64,000 nucleotides of DNA from Phenylobacterium sp. Root1290 (lineage in GTDB: Bacteria; Pseudomonadota; Alphaproteobacteria; Caulobacterales; Caulobacteraceae), in the NCBI RefSeq assembly GCF_001425305.1, contig NZ_LMEE01000004.1, positions 160,121 through 224,120 of the forward strand, written 5' to 3'. A model generated the notes under the pieces. The model saw nothing but the letters and a program-made list of their open reading frames with translations. It searched no databases and was not told the DNA's origin. Positions 55,909-64,000 of the stretch are shown here, piece by piece; position 1 is the first letter of the stretch, and each line of letters begins with the position of its first letter. The translations under genes and the position numbers were made by a program.

Positions 55909-56014
55909 GGATTAGGTCCGCCAAGTGTAGACTTGGGTGCTGCCCTGGAGCTAACCCAGGGCCAGGTCGGCAGTCATCGGGACCCGGCAAGGAGCAGGTC
56001 CGCCCCACCAGGGG

Positions 56015-56686
56015 TCAGCGCTTCACGGCGTCAGCCGCCTTGCCCACCGCATTCGGTTGAGCCGCAGCGCCGTGACCGGCCTCATCATCTGCCGTTGTGG
56101 AACGGTCGAGTTTCGTGACCATTTGCGCATGCATTTCCAATTTGGGCGCAGTGGCGGCGGCGAAGGCCTTCAGGTCCTGATTGTCTCCCGCCTGGGCGTA
56201 GCCGTTGAAGGCCAGAAGCGCCTCGTGGTGGGCCATCGTTTGCTGGTCGAGGTAGCGGTCGTCAAAGTCGTTGGCTGACGCGCCCGTCAGGTTGTCGAGC
56301 ATGCCCTTGCGCCGCTCGTCCATTCCCGTGGGCAACGGCCCGGGCGCCTTTCCCGAGGCGACAAGCGCCTTGAGCTTTTCATCGGCGGCCGTGTGATCGG
56401 CGATGATCATGTTCGCTGCGGCCCGCACGTCTGGGTTCTTGGATCTGGTCAGGGCGAGCTTTGAGGACTGAATTTCGTACATGCCTCCGATCGCCGCGTC
56501 GCGAATGAAGGTCGGGGTGTTGATGGCGCTCGCAGCCGCCGTCGACACTCCGGTCGCGGCGCCCGCTACATCCTGCGCCACATTGACGACCTCGTTCGTC
56601 TGACCCGCGGCGCGTTGCTCGTCGGCCGCAGGCTGACAGGCCCCCACGAGGCACGCCGCTACGATATGAGGGAGGATGGTTTTCAT
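56015..56686 (-). CDS. DUF4142 lipoprotein
   Basis: A 223-residue protein with a lipoprotein signal (IVAACLVGAC, acylated Cys at about 17) and the DUF4142 helical-bundle domain: FIRDAAIGGMYEIQSSKLAL, ANMIIADHTAADEKLKAL, DQQTMAHHEALLAFNGYAQAG (in parts). The ferritin-like His/Glu pattern is typical; function is unknown, often linked to stress. ATG 56686 gives the signal peptide, so it is preferred over 56719. Confidence 0.85.
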   Translation of the reverse strand: MKTILPHIVAACLVGACQPAADEQRAAGQTNEVVNVAQDVAGAATGVSTAAASAINTPTFIRDAAIGGMYEIQSSKLALTRSKNPDVRAAANMIIADHTAADEKLKALVASGKAPGPLPTGMDERRKGMLDNLTGASANDFDDRYLDQQTMAHHEALLAFNGYAQAGDNQDLKAFAAATAPKLEMHAQMVTKLDRSTTADDEAGHGAAAQPNAVGKAADAVKR

Positions 56687-57065
56687 GGGTGAGGTCCGAA
56701 GTTTGCTGAGGACCACCAACGGTCTTGATCGACCGCTGTTCCGCCGCGCTTAGGGTGCGGGCAGACAAAAACCCTTTATATAACAATTGTTAGACGGCTG
56801 AGCGTCGTACGCTCGCAAGAGAACGGCCAAGTTTGCCTCCCACGTTCCGTCGCAGGGAGGCGGCTCGAGCGCTCGACTTGCGCCCTCTCTTGCGGCTGGC
56901 GCTACAGTTCCCAGGCGGCTCTCGGGCCGCCTCCAAGAGGGCCCTGCCAGCCCTAAGGCGAGTGCGCCGCCGCCGCTCTGGGCGGCTGTGGGACAATCTC
57001 ATCTTGCGTCGAAGGATCGACGCCGCGCGCTCTTCGTTGACTAGGCGGGAACATGGAAGGTCGCC
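56687..57065. other. Divergent promoter region, no gene seen
   Basis: Between the DUF4142 gene and ligD. An A+T-rich run (TTTATATAACAATTGTT near 56773) with TAACAATTGTTA as a perfect 12-base palindrome at 56779-56790 is the probable promoter/operator. The rest is G+C-rich. Confidence 0.5.
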
Positions 57066-59660
57066 ATGACTGCAAGCAAACTCGCCAAGTATCAGGAGAT
57101 GCGTGATTTCAACGAAACCGGCGAACCGTCTGGCGAGAATGCGAAGGTCGTAGCGTCAGACGCTCTAAGGTTCGTCATTCAGAAGCACGCCGCCAGCCAT
57201 CTGCACTTCGACCTGCGCCTCGAGCATGAAGGCGCATTCCGCTCCTGGGCCGTACCGAAGGGGCCGTCGCTAAATCCGGCCGACCGGCGCCTGGCGATGG
57301 AGGTGGAGGATCATCCGCTCGACTACGGAGATTTCGAAGGGACGATCCCGAAGGGCCAGTATGGCGGCGGAACCGTCATGCTGTGGGACCGGGGATTCTG
57401 GGCGCCGGAGAAAGGCTTTGAAGGTGTCGAGCGCGCCCTGGCGAAGGGCGAGCTGAAATTCGTCATGGAAGGCGAGCGGATGCACGGATCCTGGGTGCTT
57501 GTGCGCACCCGCCGCGACAACCGTGGACGCGCCAGCTGGATCCTCATCAAACATCGCGACGAGGGCGCTGACGAAGAAGACGGCGGGCCGTCGGCCGCGG
57601 ACCGCTCGGTCGCCTCCGGCCGCACGATGGATGGGATCGCCGCTGCAAAAGGCCGCGCGCCCACTCCGTTCATGACCCGCAAGGGCGCCGGTCCTGGTCC
57701 GGTGTGGCGCAGCAACCGCCAGGACGCCAAGAGCACGCCGCCTGCGCCAAAGGCAAAGCGTGCGGGCAAGAGCGCCGCACGCTTGCCGGACTTTATTGAG
57801 CCTCAACTGACAAAGTCGGTGGATCGGCCGCCGCCCGGCGCAGACTGGGCCCATGAGATCAAATTCGACGGCTACCGGATGCAGCTGCGCATCGAGGCCG
57901 GCCAGGCCCGGCTCATGACGCGCAAGGGCCTGGACTGGTCCGCCAAGTTTCCGCAGATCATTCGCGCCGGCGAGGGCATTGCCGACGCTGTCTTGGACGG
58001 CGAGGTCGTGGCCTTAGATTCCAGCGGCGCGCCGGATTTCGCGGCCCTGCAGGCGGCGATTTCCGAGGGCCGCACTCAGAACCTCGTCTATTTCGTCTTC
58101 GACCAGATGTTCGATGGGCGAGAAGATCTCCGCGCCATGCCGCTGAGCGATCGCAAGTCGCGCTTAGCCGCTCACATCGCCCAGGCCCCCGCGAACATCC
58201 GCTACGTCGACCACTTCACGAGCGCGGGCGACGCGGTTTTGCAATCGGCCTGCCGAATGAACCTCGAAGGCGTGGTCTCCAAACGTCTGGACGCGCCATA
58301 CCAGTCCGGCCGCAGCGAGACGTGGGTGAAAGCCAAATGCCGCGCTGGCCATGAGGTTGTAATCGGCGGCTACACGACCACGGGGGATGCCTTCAGGTCT
58401 CTGATCGCAGGGGTCTATCGCGATGGCGATCTCGTGCATGTCGGACGGATCGGCACCGGCTTTGGGAGAGACAAGCTGCAACGGCTGCTGCCCAAGCTGC
58501 GGGAGCTGGAGACGAAGCAAAGTCCGTTCACAGGGCCTGGCGCGCCGCGCCGAACCGGCGAGATCCACTGGCTACGGCCGCTGCTCGTGGCCGAAATTGA
58601 ATATGCCGGCTTCACCGGGGACGGCCAGATCCGCCAGGCGGCGTTCAAAGGCCTGCGCGAGGACAAACCGGCCGCGGACGTCGAGGCCGAGACACCGGCG
58701 GCCCGGACCACCCCGCTCGCCGAGCCGCGTCCTGCGGGCGCGACGGTCACGCCTCAAGGGGCTGCGACGGTGATGGGTGTCAACATCTCAAACAGTGGGA
58801 AGGCGCTGTGGCCGGACGGAGGTGATGGGGGCGCGGTGACCAAGCTCGACCTGGCGCGCTACTACGAGAGCGTAGGCGAATGGATGCTGCAGCACGTTCG
58901 TGGGCGCCCTTGCTCAATGATCAGGATGCCGGACGGCATCGATGGAGAGCAGAAGTTTTTCCAACGCCACACGGCCAAGGGTCAGTCGGCCTTGATCACC
59001 GAGGTCGAGGTTTGGGGAGACCGCAAGCCTTACCTGCAATTCGACCGGGTCGAGGCCTTGGTCGCAGCCGCGCAGACTGGCGCACTTGAGCTTCACCCCT
59101 GGAACAGCCACCCCTTCCTGCCCGAGCAGCCTGGACGACTGGTGTTTGACCTCGACCCGGCCCCTGACGTCGCCTTCGAGCGCGTGATCGAAGCGGCGAA
59201 GGAAGTTCGCACGCGACTGGAGGCGTTGGGCCTGGTCGCCTTCTGCAAAACGACAGGCGGGAAGGGCCTGCACGTCGTCACCCCGCTGAAAGCCAAGGGC
59301 CTGGATTGGGACGTCGCCAAGACGTTCGCGCGCGATGTCTGCAAGTCGATGGCGGCCGATGCTCCCGACCGCTACCTCATCAGCATGGCAAAGAAGGATC
59401 GGGAAGGGCGCATTTTCCTCGACTACCTGCGCAATGACCGCATGGCGACGGCGGTAGCGCCGTTGTCGCCGCGCGGTCGGCCAGGCGCCCCTGTCTCCAT
59501 GCCTCTGGCCTGGACGCAGGTGAAGAAGGGCCTTGATCCTTCGAAGTACACCGTCCGCAGCGTGCCCAAGCTGCTTAAGCGGATCGCCGGTTGGGAAGAT
59601 TACTGCGAAGCTGAACGCCCGCTCTCTTCAGCGATCAAGCGTCTTGGCCGTGCTCGATGA
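57066..59660 (+). CDS. ligD: Multifunctional DNA ligase D (NHEJ)
   Basis: An 864-residue enzyme of bacterial non-homologous end joining. Domains in order: 3'-phosphoesterase (about 30-180; [42 protein letters not shown], in parts), ATP-dependent ligase (about 245-535; catalytic Lys266 in [18 protein letters not shown]) and primase-polymerase (about 590-860; [46 protein letters not shown]). The order PE-LIG-POL is that of many alphaproteobacteria. The end-binding partner Ku is not in the window. ATG 57066; lies within a stress-type gene set. Confidence 0.95.
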   Translation: MTASKLAKYQEMRDFNETGEPSGENAKVVASDALRFVIQKHAASHLHFDLRLEHEGAFRSWAVPKGPSLNPADRRLAMEVEDHPLDYGDFEGTIPKGQYGGGTVMLWDRGFWAPEKGFEGVERALAKGELKFVMEGERMHGSWVLVRTRRDNRGRASWILIKHRDEGADEEDGGPSAADRSVASGRTMDGIAAAKGRAPTPFMTRKGAGPGPVWRSNRQDAKSTPPAPKAKRAGKSAARLPDFIEPQLTKSVDRPPPGADWAHEIKFDGYRMQLRIEAGQARLMTRKGLDWSAKFPQIIRAGEGIADAVLDGEVVALDSSGAPDFAALQAAISEGRTQNLVYFVFDQMFDGREDLRAMPLSDRKSRLAAHIAQAPANIRYVDHFTSAGDAVLQSACRMNLEGVVSKRLDAPYQSGRSETWVKAKCRAGHEVVIGGYTTTGDAFRSLIAGVYRDGDLVHVGRIGTGFGRDKLQRLLPKLRELETKQSPFTGPGAPRRTGEIHWLRPLLVAEIEYAGFTGDGQIRQAAFKGLREDKPAADVEAETPAARTTPLAEPRPAGATVTPQGAATVMGVNISNSGKALWPDGGDGGAVTKLDLARYYESVGEWMLQHVRGRPCSMIRMPDGIDGEQKFFQRHTAKGQSALITEVEVWGDRKPYLQFDRVEALVAAAQTGALELHPWNSHPFLPEQPGRLVFDLDPAPDVAFERVIEAAKEVRTRLEALGLVAFCKTTGGKGLHVVTPLKAKGLDWDVAKTFARDVCKSMAADAPDRYLISMAKKDREGRIFLDYLRNDRMATAVAPLSPRGRPGAPVSMPLAWTQVKKGLDPSKYTVRSVPKLLKRIAGWEDYCEAERPLSSAIKRLGRAR

Positions 59661-59793
59661 TTATACGCCCCCTACCGAGCTTGCTGACATCAGTATTGGT
59701 CTTGTGCGCAACACACATTTGCCCCAGCATTCTGCCGCTTGCTGCGTTCGTTCGGATTCTCGGGGGAGAACCGATCGATTTGGTCTGAGCGAA

Positions 59794-59826
59794 GGCCCGC
59801 TCCCGGAACCCCTAGCGGAGCGGGCC
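59794..59826. other. Strong hairpin after ligD
   Basis: GGCCCGCTCC (59794-59803), 13-base loop, GGAGCGGGCC (59817-59826). A perfect 10-base stem with no long T-run, possibly a terminator-like or bidirectional structure between ligD and the next minus-strand gene. Confidence 0.55.
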
Positions 59827-59910
59827 ACTTGCCCTTGAGCATGCCGAGGCTGAGCTCGGCCCTTCACCTCAGCGGGACAGATGCCGCCAAGCGCCTCTGC
59901 TGGTCACTCG

Positions 59911-60093
59911 CTACTGAGGCTTCTTCTTGAAGGTCGCGCCAACCACGGCAGCATCGCGCCCATCGGGCCCTGCCGCCTTGCGAGACTTCAGGCCCGTACG
60001 CTCGACGGCCTTGTCCGACAATAGCCCCGAGCGGCGCGCCAGGGGTTCGGCGGCGTTGGCCTTGCGGCCGGGGGATTGATTTTCGTTCGCCAT
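59911..60093 (-). CDS. Small basic hypothetical protein
   Basis: A 60-residue protein, MANENQSPGRKANAAEPLAR, then SGLLSDKAVERTGLKSRKAA and FKKKPQ at the end. Rich in Lys, Ala and Gly, probably unstructured; such proteins occur near stress genes in this group, but no function is known. ATG 60093 follows AAGGAACAGACC. Confidence 0.6.
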   Translation of the reverse strand: MANENQSPGRKANAAEPLARRSGLLSDKAVERTGLKSRKAAGPDGRDAAVVGATFKKKPQ

Positions 60094-60216
60094 GGTCTGT
60101 TCCTTGAAGGCTGCGGGCCAGGCTTCAGATGCGTGCGGCATCTCAAGAATGGCCCGACAGGCCCGTACTTAGGCGGGGCGGCAGCTCCGACACCGCGGCG
60201 CCAGAGCCTTGCTGGC

Positions 60217-60393
60217 CTAGATCCTGGCGTCGCCGGTATTGCCAGGTTGGATGGCGCCGGTATCGACGCCGGTAGACAGGCCGCCGCCGTCATCCTTGGC
60301 GCGATCGACCGGCGCCGGCTTCAGCTGTTCGTCTTCGCGCACCTTGGAGGTGTCGTTGTTGTCAGGCTTAGGCGGCTGTTTTTGATCGGTCAT
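60217..60393 (-). CDS. Small hydrophilic hypothetical protein
   Basis: A 58-residue protein, MTDQKQPPKPDNNDTSKVRE, then APVDRAKDDGGGLSTGVD and GNTGDARI. Strongly polar, no hydrophobic core, likely disordered. The start is well supported: AGGAG lies seven bases before ATG 60393. It and the 60-residue protein downstream are probably one transcript. Function unknown. Confidence 0.6.
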   Translation of the reverse strand: MTDQKQPPKPDNNDTSKVREDEQLKPAPVDRAKDDGGGLSTGVDTGAIQPGNTGDARI

Positions 60394-60511
60394 ATTCGTT
60401 CTCCTGGGGACCTAGTCTCAACCCCGCCTGCTCTGGACGGTTCCGAGCGGTCCCTGCCGCATGACACCTCGCCCAAGAGCGAGAGCCGGAGGCTCGCCTG
60501 ATCAGGCAAAC

Positions 60512-60543
60512 TTGACGTTTGTACAAATTTGGACTATGTCCAA
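60512..60543 (+). promoter_or_regulatory. Promoter and operator of RES-Xre module 1
   Basis: -35 TTGACG (60512-60517), 17-base spacer, -10-like TATGTC (60535-60540). The inverted repeat TTGGAC-TAT-GTCCAA (60529-60543) covers the -10, fitting autorepression by the antitoxin encoded next. Confidence 0.6.
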
Positions 60544-60561
60544 TTCTGATCGGAGAATGAA

Positions 60562-61086
60562 GTGTCTTCCAAACCCCGCTTGGACGGAGATATTCAACCG
60601 GGGCCGCCGCGGCTGGACGTGGAGCGTTTTGCGCCGGAGAATCGACGTCGCTTGAGCGCTCCTGGCCTGCGCACCTTCCTCGCGATCAGCGACTTGTGGG
60701 GCCTTAGTGAAGAACAGCGCCGGCTGGTGCTCGGGCTTCCTTCACGGTCGACATTTCACAACTGGGCCAAGTCGGCCCGTGAGCATCGCGACATCACCCT
60801 CGATGTCGACGTGCTCATCCGTATTTCGTCCATCCTAGGGATCCACCAAGCACTAGGTGTGCTTCACGCGAACGAGGCGGACGCCGTCGCGTGGCTGCGC
60901 ATCCCCCATCGCGCGACGGTGTTTGGCGGCCACCCGCCTTTGGCGCTCATTGTGAGCGGAACCCAGGACGGCTTGCTTGCTGTCCGGCGTTTCCTGGATG
61001 CAGCGCGCGGCGGCCTCTACATGCCGCCAAACGAGTTGGACCATGACTTCAGTCCATACTCAGACGCGGACATCGTATTCTCTTGA
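60562..61086 (+). CDS. Xre/MbcA/ParS-type antitoxin, module 1
   Basis: A 174-residue antitoxin of a type II RES-Xre system. The N-terminal half has the helical DNA-binding region (LRTFLAISDLWGLSEEQRRLVLGLPSRSTFHNWAKSA, in parts), the C-terminal half the toxin-binding domain (IHQALGVLHANEADAVAWLRIPH, VFGGHPPLALIVSGTQDGLLAVRRFLDAARGG, in parts). GTG 60562 follows GGAG. The stop overlaps the toxin start (TTGA). It should neutralise the RES toxin and repress the operator at 60529-60543. Confidence 0.87.
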   Translation: MSSKPRLDGDIQPGPPRLDVERFAPENRRRLSAPGLRTFLAISDLWGLSEEQRRLVLGLPSRSTFHNWAKSAREHRDITLDVDVLIRISSILGIHQALGVLHANEADAVAWLRIPHRATVFGGHPPLALIVSGTQDGLLAVRRFLDAARGGLYMPPNELDHDFSPYSDADIVFS

Positions 61087-61754
61087 AGGCTGTGCACGCG
61101 CCCGCGCCGACGCCCAGCTTCCGCCTGGTTCCCTCGCGCTTTCCCCCGATCGGCGTTTTCGACACCGTCGCCACCCTGGCCGACCTTGAGGCGGTCATGG
61201 ACCTGGCTGGGTGGACCAACGATCGACTGGTGGCTCAGCGCATCGCGCGCTTGCCGCAGAACGAGTGGGTCTACGGACGTCCCAATTCCAGCGTCGTCAT
61301 GGCCGCCTTCCTTCATGTCGCTCCAGGCGGCATGCGCTTCAACGGACCCGATCTCGGCGCGTGGTACGCCGCCGACACGCTATCGACCGCCGCGGCCGAG
61401 GTGGGACACCATCTGCGACGCGAGGCCCATGCCAGGGGGTTGGCGACGGCCCAACGAACATATCGAACCTATTGCGCGACCCTGCTGGGTGAGTATCTCG
61501 ACATTCGAGGCCAACAGTCCACGCACCCCGACCTCTATGACCCGGTCAGCTACTCAGCTTCTCAGACGATGGGTGAGGGCATCCGAGCTGCCGGGGAAAG
61601 CGGGATAATCTTTGACAGTCTGCGGCGCAGCGGCGGAACAAACATCGTCGCCCATCGCCCATTGAACATCAGCGAGGTCGTGCAGGCCGATCACTATGAG
61701 ATATCCGTCACGGCGGCGGACAAGCGCATCGAGGTCAGACGGCTCGCCGCCTGA
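61083..61754 (+). CDS. RES-domain toxin, module 1
   Basis: A 223-residue toxin of the RES family, which degrades NAD+ and halts growth when free of antitoxin. Family residues: Arg in PSFRLVPSRFPP, WVYGRPNSSVVMAAF, an E in STAAAEVGHH and Ser in FDSLRRSGG. The start TTG overlaps the antitoxin stop by four bases, giving translational coupling. Convergent with the toxin of module 2 (58 bases between stops). Confidence 0.87.
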   Translation: MKAVHAPAPTPSFRLVPSRFPPIGVFDTVATLADLEAVMDLAGWTNDRLVAQRIARLPQNEWVYGRPNSSVVMAAFLHVAPGGMRFNGPDLGAWYAADTLSTAAAEVGHHLRREAHARGLATAQRTYRTYCATLLGEYLDIRGQQSTHPDLYDPVSYSASQTMGEGIRAAGESGIIFDSLRRSGGTNIVAHRPLNISEVVQADHYEISVTAADKRIEVRRLAA

Positions 61755-61811
61755 TTTCCCACAGCTGGTGAGTGGCGTTAGGAGCGTTGACGCGCTCCAC
61801 CGAGGCGCCCT

Positions 61812-62312
61812 TTAGACTTCGGCAAGGCGCCCCTCATCATCGATCAGCTGCAATCGACAGGGGAGGGAGGGGCCCCACCTCCACAGGACCAAATTGAGAT
61901 CCTGCGCTCCCGCGCCCGCCGCGAAGCTCCTCACCAAGAGGCCATCAAAGCCCCTCGCGCTCAGCTCTCGGCTGAAAGCCTGGGTTCGAGCTTCACCGGC
62001 AGCCTTCATCTGATCGCGCCACGTGTCGTCTGCCAGTGCGGCGTGGTCCATCCCTTCAGCTGACAGCGCTCGGACGTCGCGCGCATCGAAGACACGTTCG
62101 ATATCGGCTTCGTAGGAAACCAGCGTCGTGGGCTGAAGCGCGCCCACTTGGTTGGCCTCTCGCAAGGCTGTCATCGCGCCGAGCGACGTGTAGAGCGCGG
62201 GCGCACCCTTGGCGTTGAAGCGGCCTCCGTAGAGCGCCGCCCCGCGACCTGACATCGGTTCTCGGGCATAGATTGGGTTGAGAGCTCGATAGAGAGGTCC
62301 AGCGTAGCGCAT
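61812..62312 (-). CDS. RES-domain toxin, module 2
   Basis: A 166-residue RES toxin of the shorter type: PLYRALNPIYAREPMSGRGAALYGGRFN (Arg in YRA, GGRFN), ALYTSLGAMTALREANQVG (Glu in REAN) and FDGLLVRSFA (Ser in VRS). Predicted NAD+-degrading. ATG 62312 lies seven bases after the antitoxin stop with AAGG before it. Sequence is unlike module 1 beyond the family motifs, so it is not a recent duplicate. Confidence 0.85.
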   Translation of the reverse strand: MRYAGPLYRALNPIYAREPMSGRGAALYGGRFNAKGAPALYTSLGAMTALREANQVGALQPTTLVSYEADIERVFDARDVRALSAEGMDHAALADDTWRDQMKAAGEARTQAFSRELSARGFDGLLVRSFAAGAGAQDLNLVLWRWGPSLPCRLQLIDDEGRLAEV

Positions 62313-62319
62313 CGCCTTG

Positions 62320-62670
62320 TCAGGCGTGGACGCCGGCGTCGACCGCGTCGATGTAGTCCAGGACATCATCTGCCCGACCGCTGCGCACCAGTTGCATTGC
62401 GGTCTGGCCCGAGAAGCCGGGCAGCGGTTCGGAACGGTACCAGGCATAGGCGATCAAGTCCGACCCGAACCTGGGCTCGACCTTGTTGAGCACCTCGGCC
62501 ATTTCTCGAAGCCTGCGCTGCGTTTTAGGAGACTGAAAGCGATCCTTGCGCTGCACCGCGTCCTTGCCAAGGCCAGCCGTACGGGCCACCTCGTCAACAG
62601 TTGTGCGAAGGGCGTCGGCGATCTTGCGCGGCGCGAAGAAACCGCCGTCCGCATACTTCACCAGGGCCAC
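62320..62670 (-). CDS. Xre/MbcA/ParS-type antitoxin, module 2
   Basis: A 116-residue antitoxin. The N-terminus (FAPRKIADALRTTVDEVARTAGL) is a DNA-binding helix-turn-helix, the C-terminus (AYAWYRSEPLPGFSGQTAMQLVRSGRADDVLDYIDAV, in parts) the conserved toxin-binding region. GTG 62670 has AAGGGAG eight bases upstream and fits the promoter position; the earlier GTG 62694 is too close to the likely -10. Partner of the RES toxin downstream. Confidence 0.82.
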   Translation of the reverse strand: MALVKYADGGFFAPRKIADALRTTVDEVARTAGLGKDAVQRKDRFQSPKTQRRLREMAEVLNKVEPRFGSDLIAYAWYRSEPLPGFSGQTAMQLVRSGRADDVLDYIDAVDAGVHA

Positions 62671-62700
62671 GGATCGCACTCCCTTAAATGCCACATATTC

Positions 62701-62718
62701 TGACGCAATATGGCGTCA
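62701..62718 (-). promoter_or_regulatory. Operator of RES-Xre module 2
   Basis: Perfect inverted repeat TGACGC-AATATG-GCGTCA overlapping a -35-like TTGACG on the minus strand. Different in sequence from the module 1 operator, so each antitoxin probably controls its own promoter. Confidence 0.6.
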
Positions 62719-62783
62719 AAAGGATCGGCAATCAAGTTATCCATGCGGCGGGGGCGAATTCTCGCGGCCTCTCAAAGGATGAA

Positions 62784-63923
62784 CGCTAGAGACCGGTCTG
62801 CCGTCGCAGTTCGTCCAAACGCTCGCGGGAGACAGTTTCGACGATGTCGCGCAAAGCCGCCGCCTCGGACGCCAGCGCCAGCAAGTCCTCGGCGCTGATT
62901 TCGTAGCTGGTCGAATAGCGCGCCTCCACATAGGCCCGCTTCAGAAGCTCAAAACGCCGACGGTCAGCGCGCTGCTCGCGCGGCCAAGCCGAGATCAACC
63001 GCGGTTCGCCCTGTTCCGCCAGCGAGCGGAGGAATTTGATGTTGTGGGAGCGCGGGAAGTAAAGCGTCCGCACCAACAGGAAGCAGGCGTAGGCCGTCTC
63101 GACTGCCTGGTGGAGATTGAAGGCTGCCTTGCTAGGCCAGTCGCCACCTTCGCCCTTCAAGCGGGCGTGTTCAGCAAGCTCAAGCCATGAATCCATAGAG
63201 GCCTGTTGCTTGCCGAAGTATCCCCTTGCCAGTTCGTAGGCGTCCTTCGCCGTCGGCGGCGCTGGATTGGCGAGCGGATGATTGGGCAACTCGTAAAGCA
63301 GCACGCCGTCGCGGACGATGTCGGTGAAGAAGTACTGCCCCTTGGAGAGCGCCTCGTTCACCTCCTGCATGGTGTGGACGATGATGTTGACCGTCCGCCC
63401 AATCTCCGGATTGCGCAGGATCTTGTCCTCGGCCACGTACCAGTAGTCGGCGATCTCGGTCAGCTTCTCGTGGCTGACGATGATCAGCAGATCGTAGTCG
63501 GACTGGTAGCCGTTCTCCGGTTCGTCGACCCAATCGTTGCGCGCATAGCTGCCGAACAGCGCGATCTTCAGGACCCGGCCCTGCTTGCGGAAGGGCTGGG
63601 TGCCGCCGGCGACCGCCGCGTCGAATTCGGCGAGCAGGGTCTGCGTCACCCGCGCCAGTTCGCGCTGCTGCAGCTCGGGAAGATGATCGAGGTCAGTTCT
63701 CATTACGTTCGAGTCTCGCCAATGGGCGACCCACTTGGCAAGCCCTTACCGTAAGTTGTCGTCCCGCCGGGCGTTGAGAACGTGCTTGAGCATACACGCC
63801 GGCGCCTTTAGCCCGAAGGCTTGGACATGCGCGCCGGCCGCCCGGCTAGCTCAAACCTGCAAAGCTAGGGCGCTTGCTTCCAAGGCCGTCATCCCAATCA
63901 GCGCGTTGGCGTCAGGTCCGCAT
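62784..63923. repeat. Long direct repeat, copy 2
   Basis: Same orientation as 3016-4160, about 59.8 kb away. Identity again starts at CGCTAGAGACCGG and extends about 220 bases beyond the gene start, including the short dispersed element (63773-63845). The remainder to base 64000 shows no gene. Homologous recombination between copies could remove or invert-free excise everything between. Confidence 0.88.
62786..63703 (-). CDS. MNT-HEPN fusion protein, copy 2
   Basis: A 305-residue second copy of the protein at 3018-3938. Both nucleotidyltransferase motifs (GSYARNDW, SDYDLLIIV) and the HEPN helices (HQAVETAYACFLLVRTLYF) are identical. Differences are a dozen scattered conservative changes plus a clustered rewrite around residues 155-192, where copy 1 has LESKAKDLTLWLEDAG and copy 2 has FGKQQASMDSWLELAE. 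That lies at the domain junction and could set partner or target specificity. Copy 2 sits beside the toxin-antitoxin modules. Confidence 0.85.
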   Translation of the reverse strand: MRTDLDHLPELQQRELARVTQTLLAEFDAAVAGGTQPFRKQGRVLKIALFGSYARNDWVDEPENGYQSDYDLLIIVSHEKLTEIADYWYVAEDKILRNPEIGRTVNIIVHTMQEVNEALSKGQYFFTDIVRDGVLLYELPNHPLANPAPPTAKDAYELARGYFGKQQASMDSWLELAEHARLKGEGGDWPSKAAFNLHQAVETAYACFLLVRTLYFPRSHNIKFLRSLAEQGEPRLISAWPREQRADRRRFELLKRAYVEARYSTSYEISAEDLLALASEAAALRDIVETVSRERLDELRRQTGL

Positions 63924-64000
63924 TGGGTGGGTTGCAGGCATTCACGGCACTGACCGCCGGCCGTTTCCTGCCGGCACGAAGCGGCGTTGAAATCGGGCTA

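Noticed and set aside
1..64000. CRISPR arrays, tRNA/rRNA genes and insertion sequences
   Set aside because: No spaced repeat arrays, no tRNA-like or rRNA sequence and no transposase motifs were noticed on either strand by reading; a dedicated search was not possible.

Overview
The window looks like part of a large, high-G+C alphaproteobacterial plasmid, most likely from Caulobacterales or a relative such as Sphingomonadales. The evidence is the VirB11/VirD4 conjugation genes, a VirD2-like relaxase with a MobC-like partner, ParA/ParB, two unrelated replication initiators (an RPA-type RepA with iterons and a RepC), ArdC, DUF736, a MucR relative, and a FecI/FecR/TonB-receptor lasso-peptide locus. 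No tRNA, rRNA, CRISPR array or intact transposase was seen.

Layout. 1-3021: end of a conjugation operon (partial VirB11, VirD4, LPD7-like protein). 3018-8998: defence island on the minus strand (fused MNT-HEPN protein; RHH regulator, cytosine-5 methyltransferase, GIY-YIG nuclease and RloC/PrrC-like ATPase in one apparent operon). 9116-12710: hypothetical gene, HWE-type sensor kinase, small lipoprotein, YflT-like stress protein. 12786-18441: mobilisation block (relaxase, MobC, nic-like site, ArdC, DUF736, large ParB-like protein with a frameshifted start). 18818-29437: a complete lasso-peptide locus. Sigma factor, FecR, TonB receptor and isopeptidase run rightward; GntR regulator, precursor, B protein and C synthetase run leftward. 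29754-38732: replication and partition, with iterons, repeated palindromes and a possible antisense RNA at repC. 38926-60393: stress and accessory genes (MscS, BrkB, AlkB, GNAT, hybrid kinase, Crp/Fnr, phytochrome-like protein, cold-shock protein, Mn catalase, DUF4142, LigD). 60512-62718: two convergent RES-Xre toxin-antitoxin modules. 62784-63923: second, directly repeated copy of the MNT-HEPN gene and its flank.

The most notable find is a 41-codon gene at 28598-28723 (minus) whose product has the leader/core layout of a lasso peptide (predicted 18-residue core GYPDGEFIELAGDRYDEV, Gly1-Glu9 ring). It lies directly upstream of the B and C maturation genes and opposite a dedicated uptake, sensing and isopeptidase operon. 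Other points worth checking: the methyltransferase/GIY-YIG/ATPase operon with three phased GGCGCC boxes; two nic-like sites; a variable patch between otherwise near-identical MNT-HEPN copies; a DksA-type gene broken exactly at a GGGAAAG slippery heptamer; a hybrid kinase broken in a nine-G tract; and a phytochrome-like protein with no bilin-binding cysteine and no kinase.
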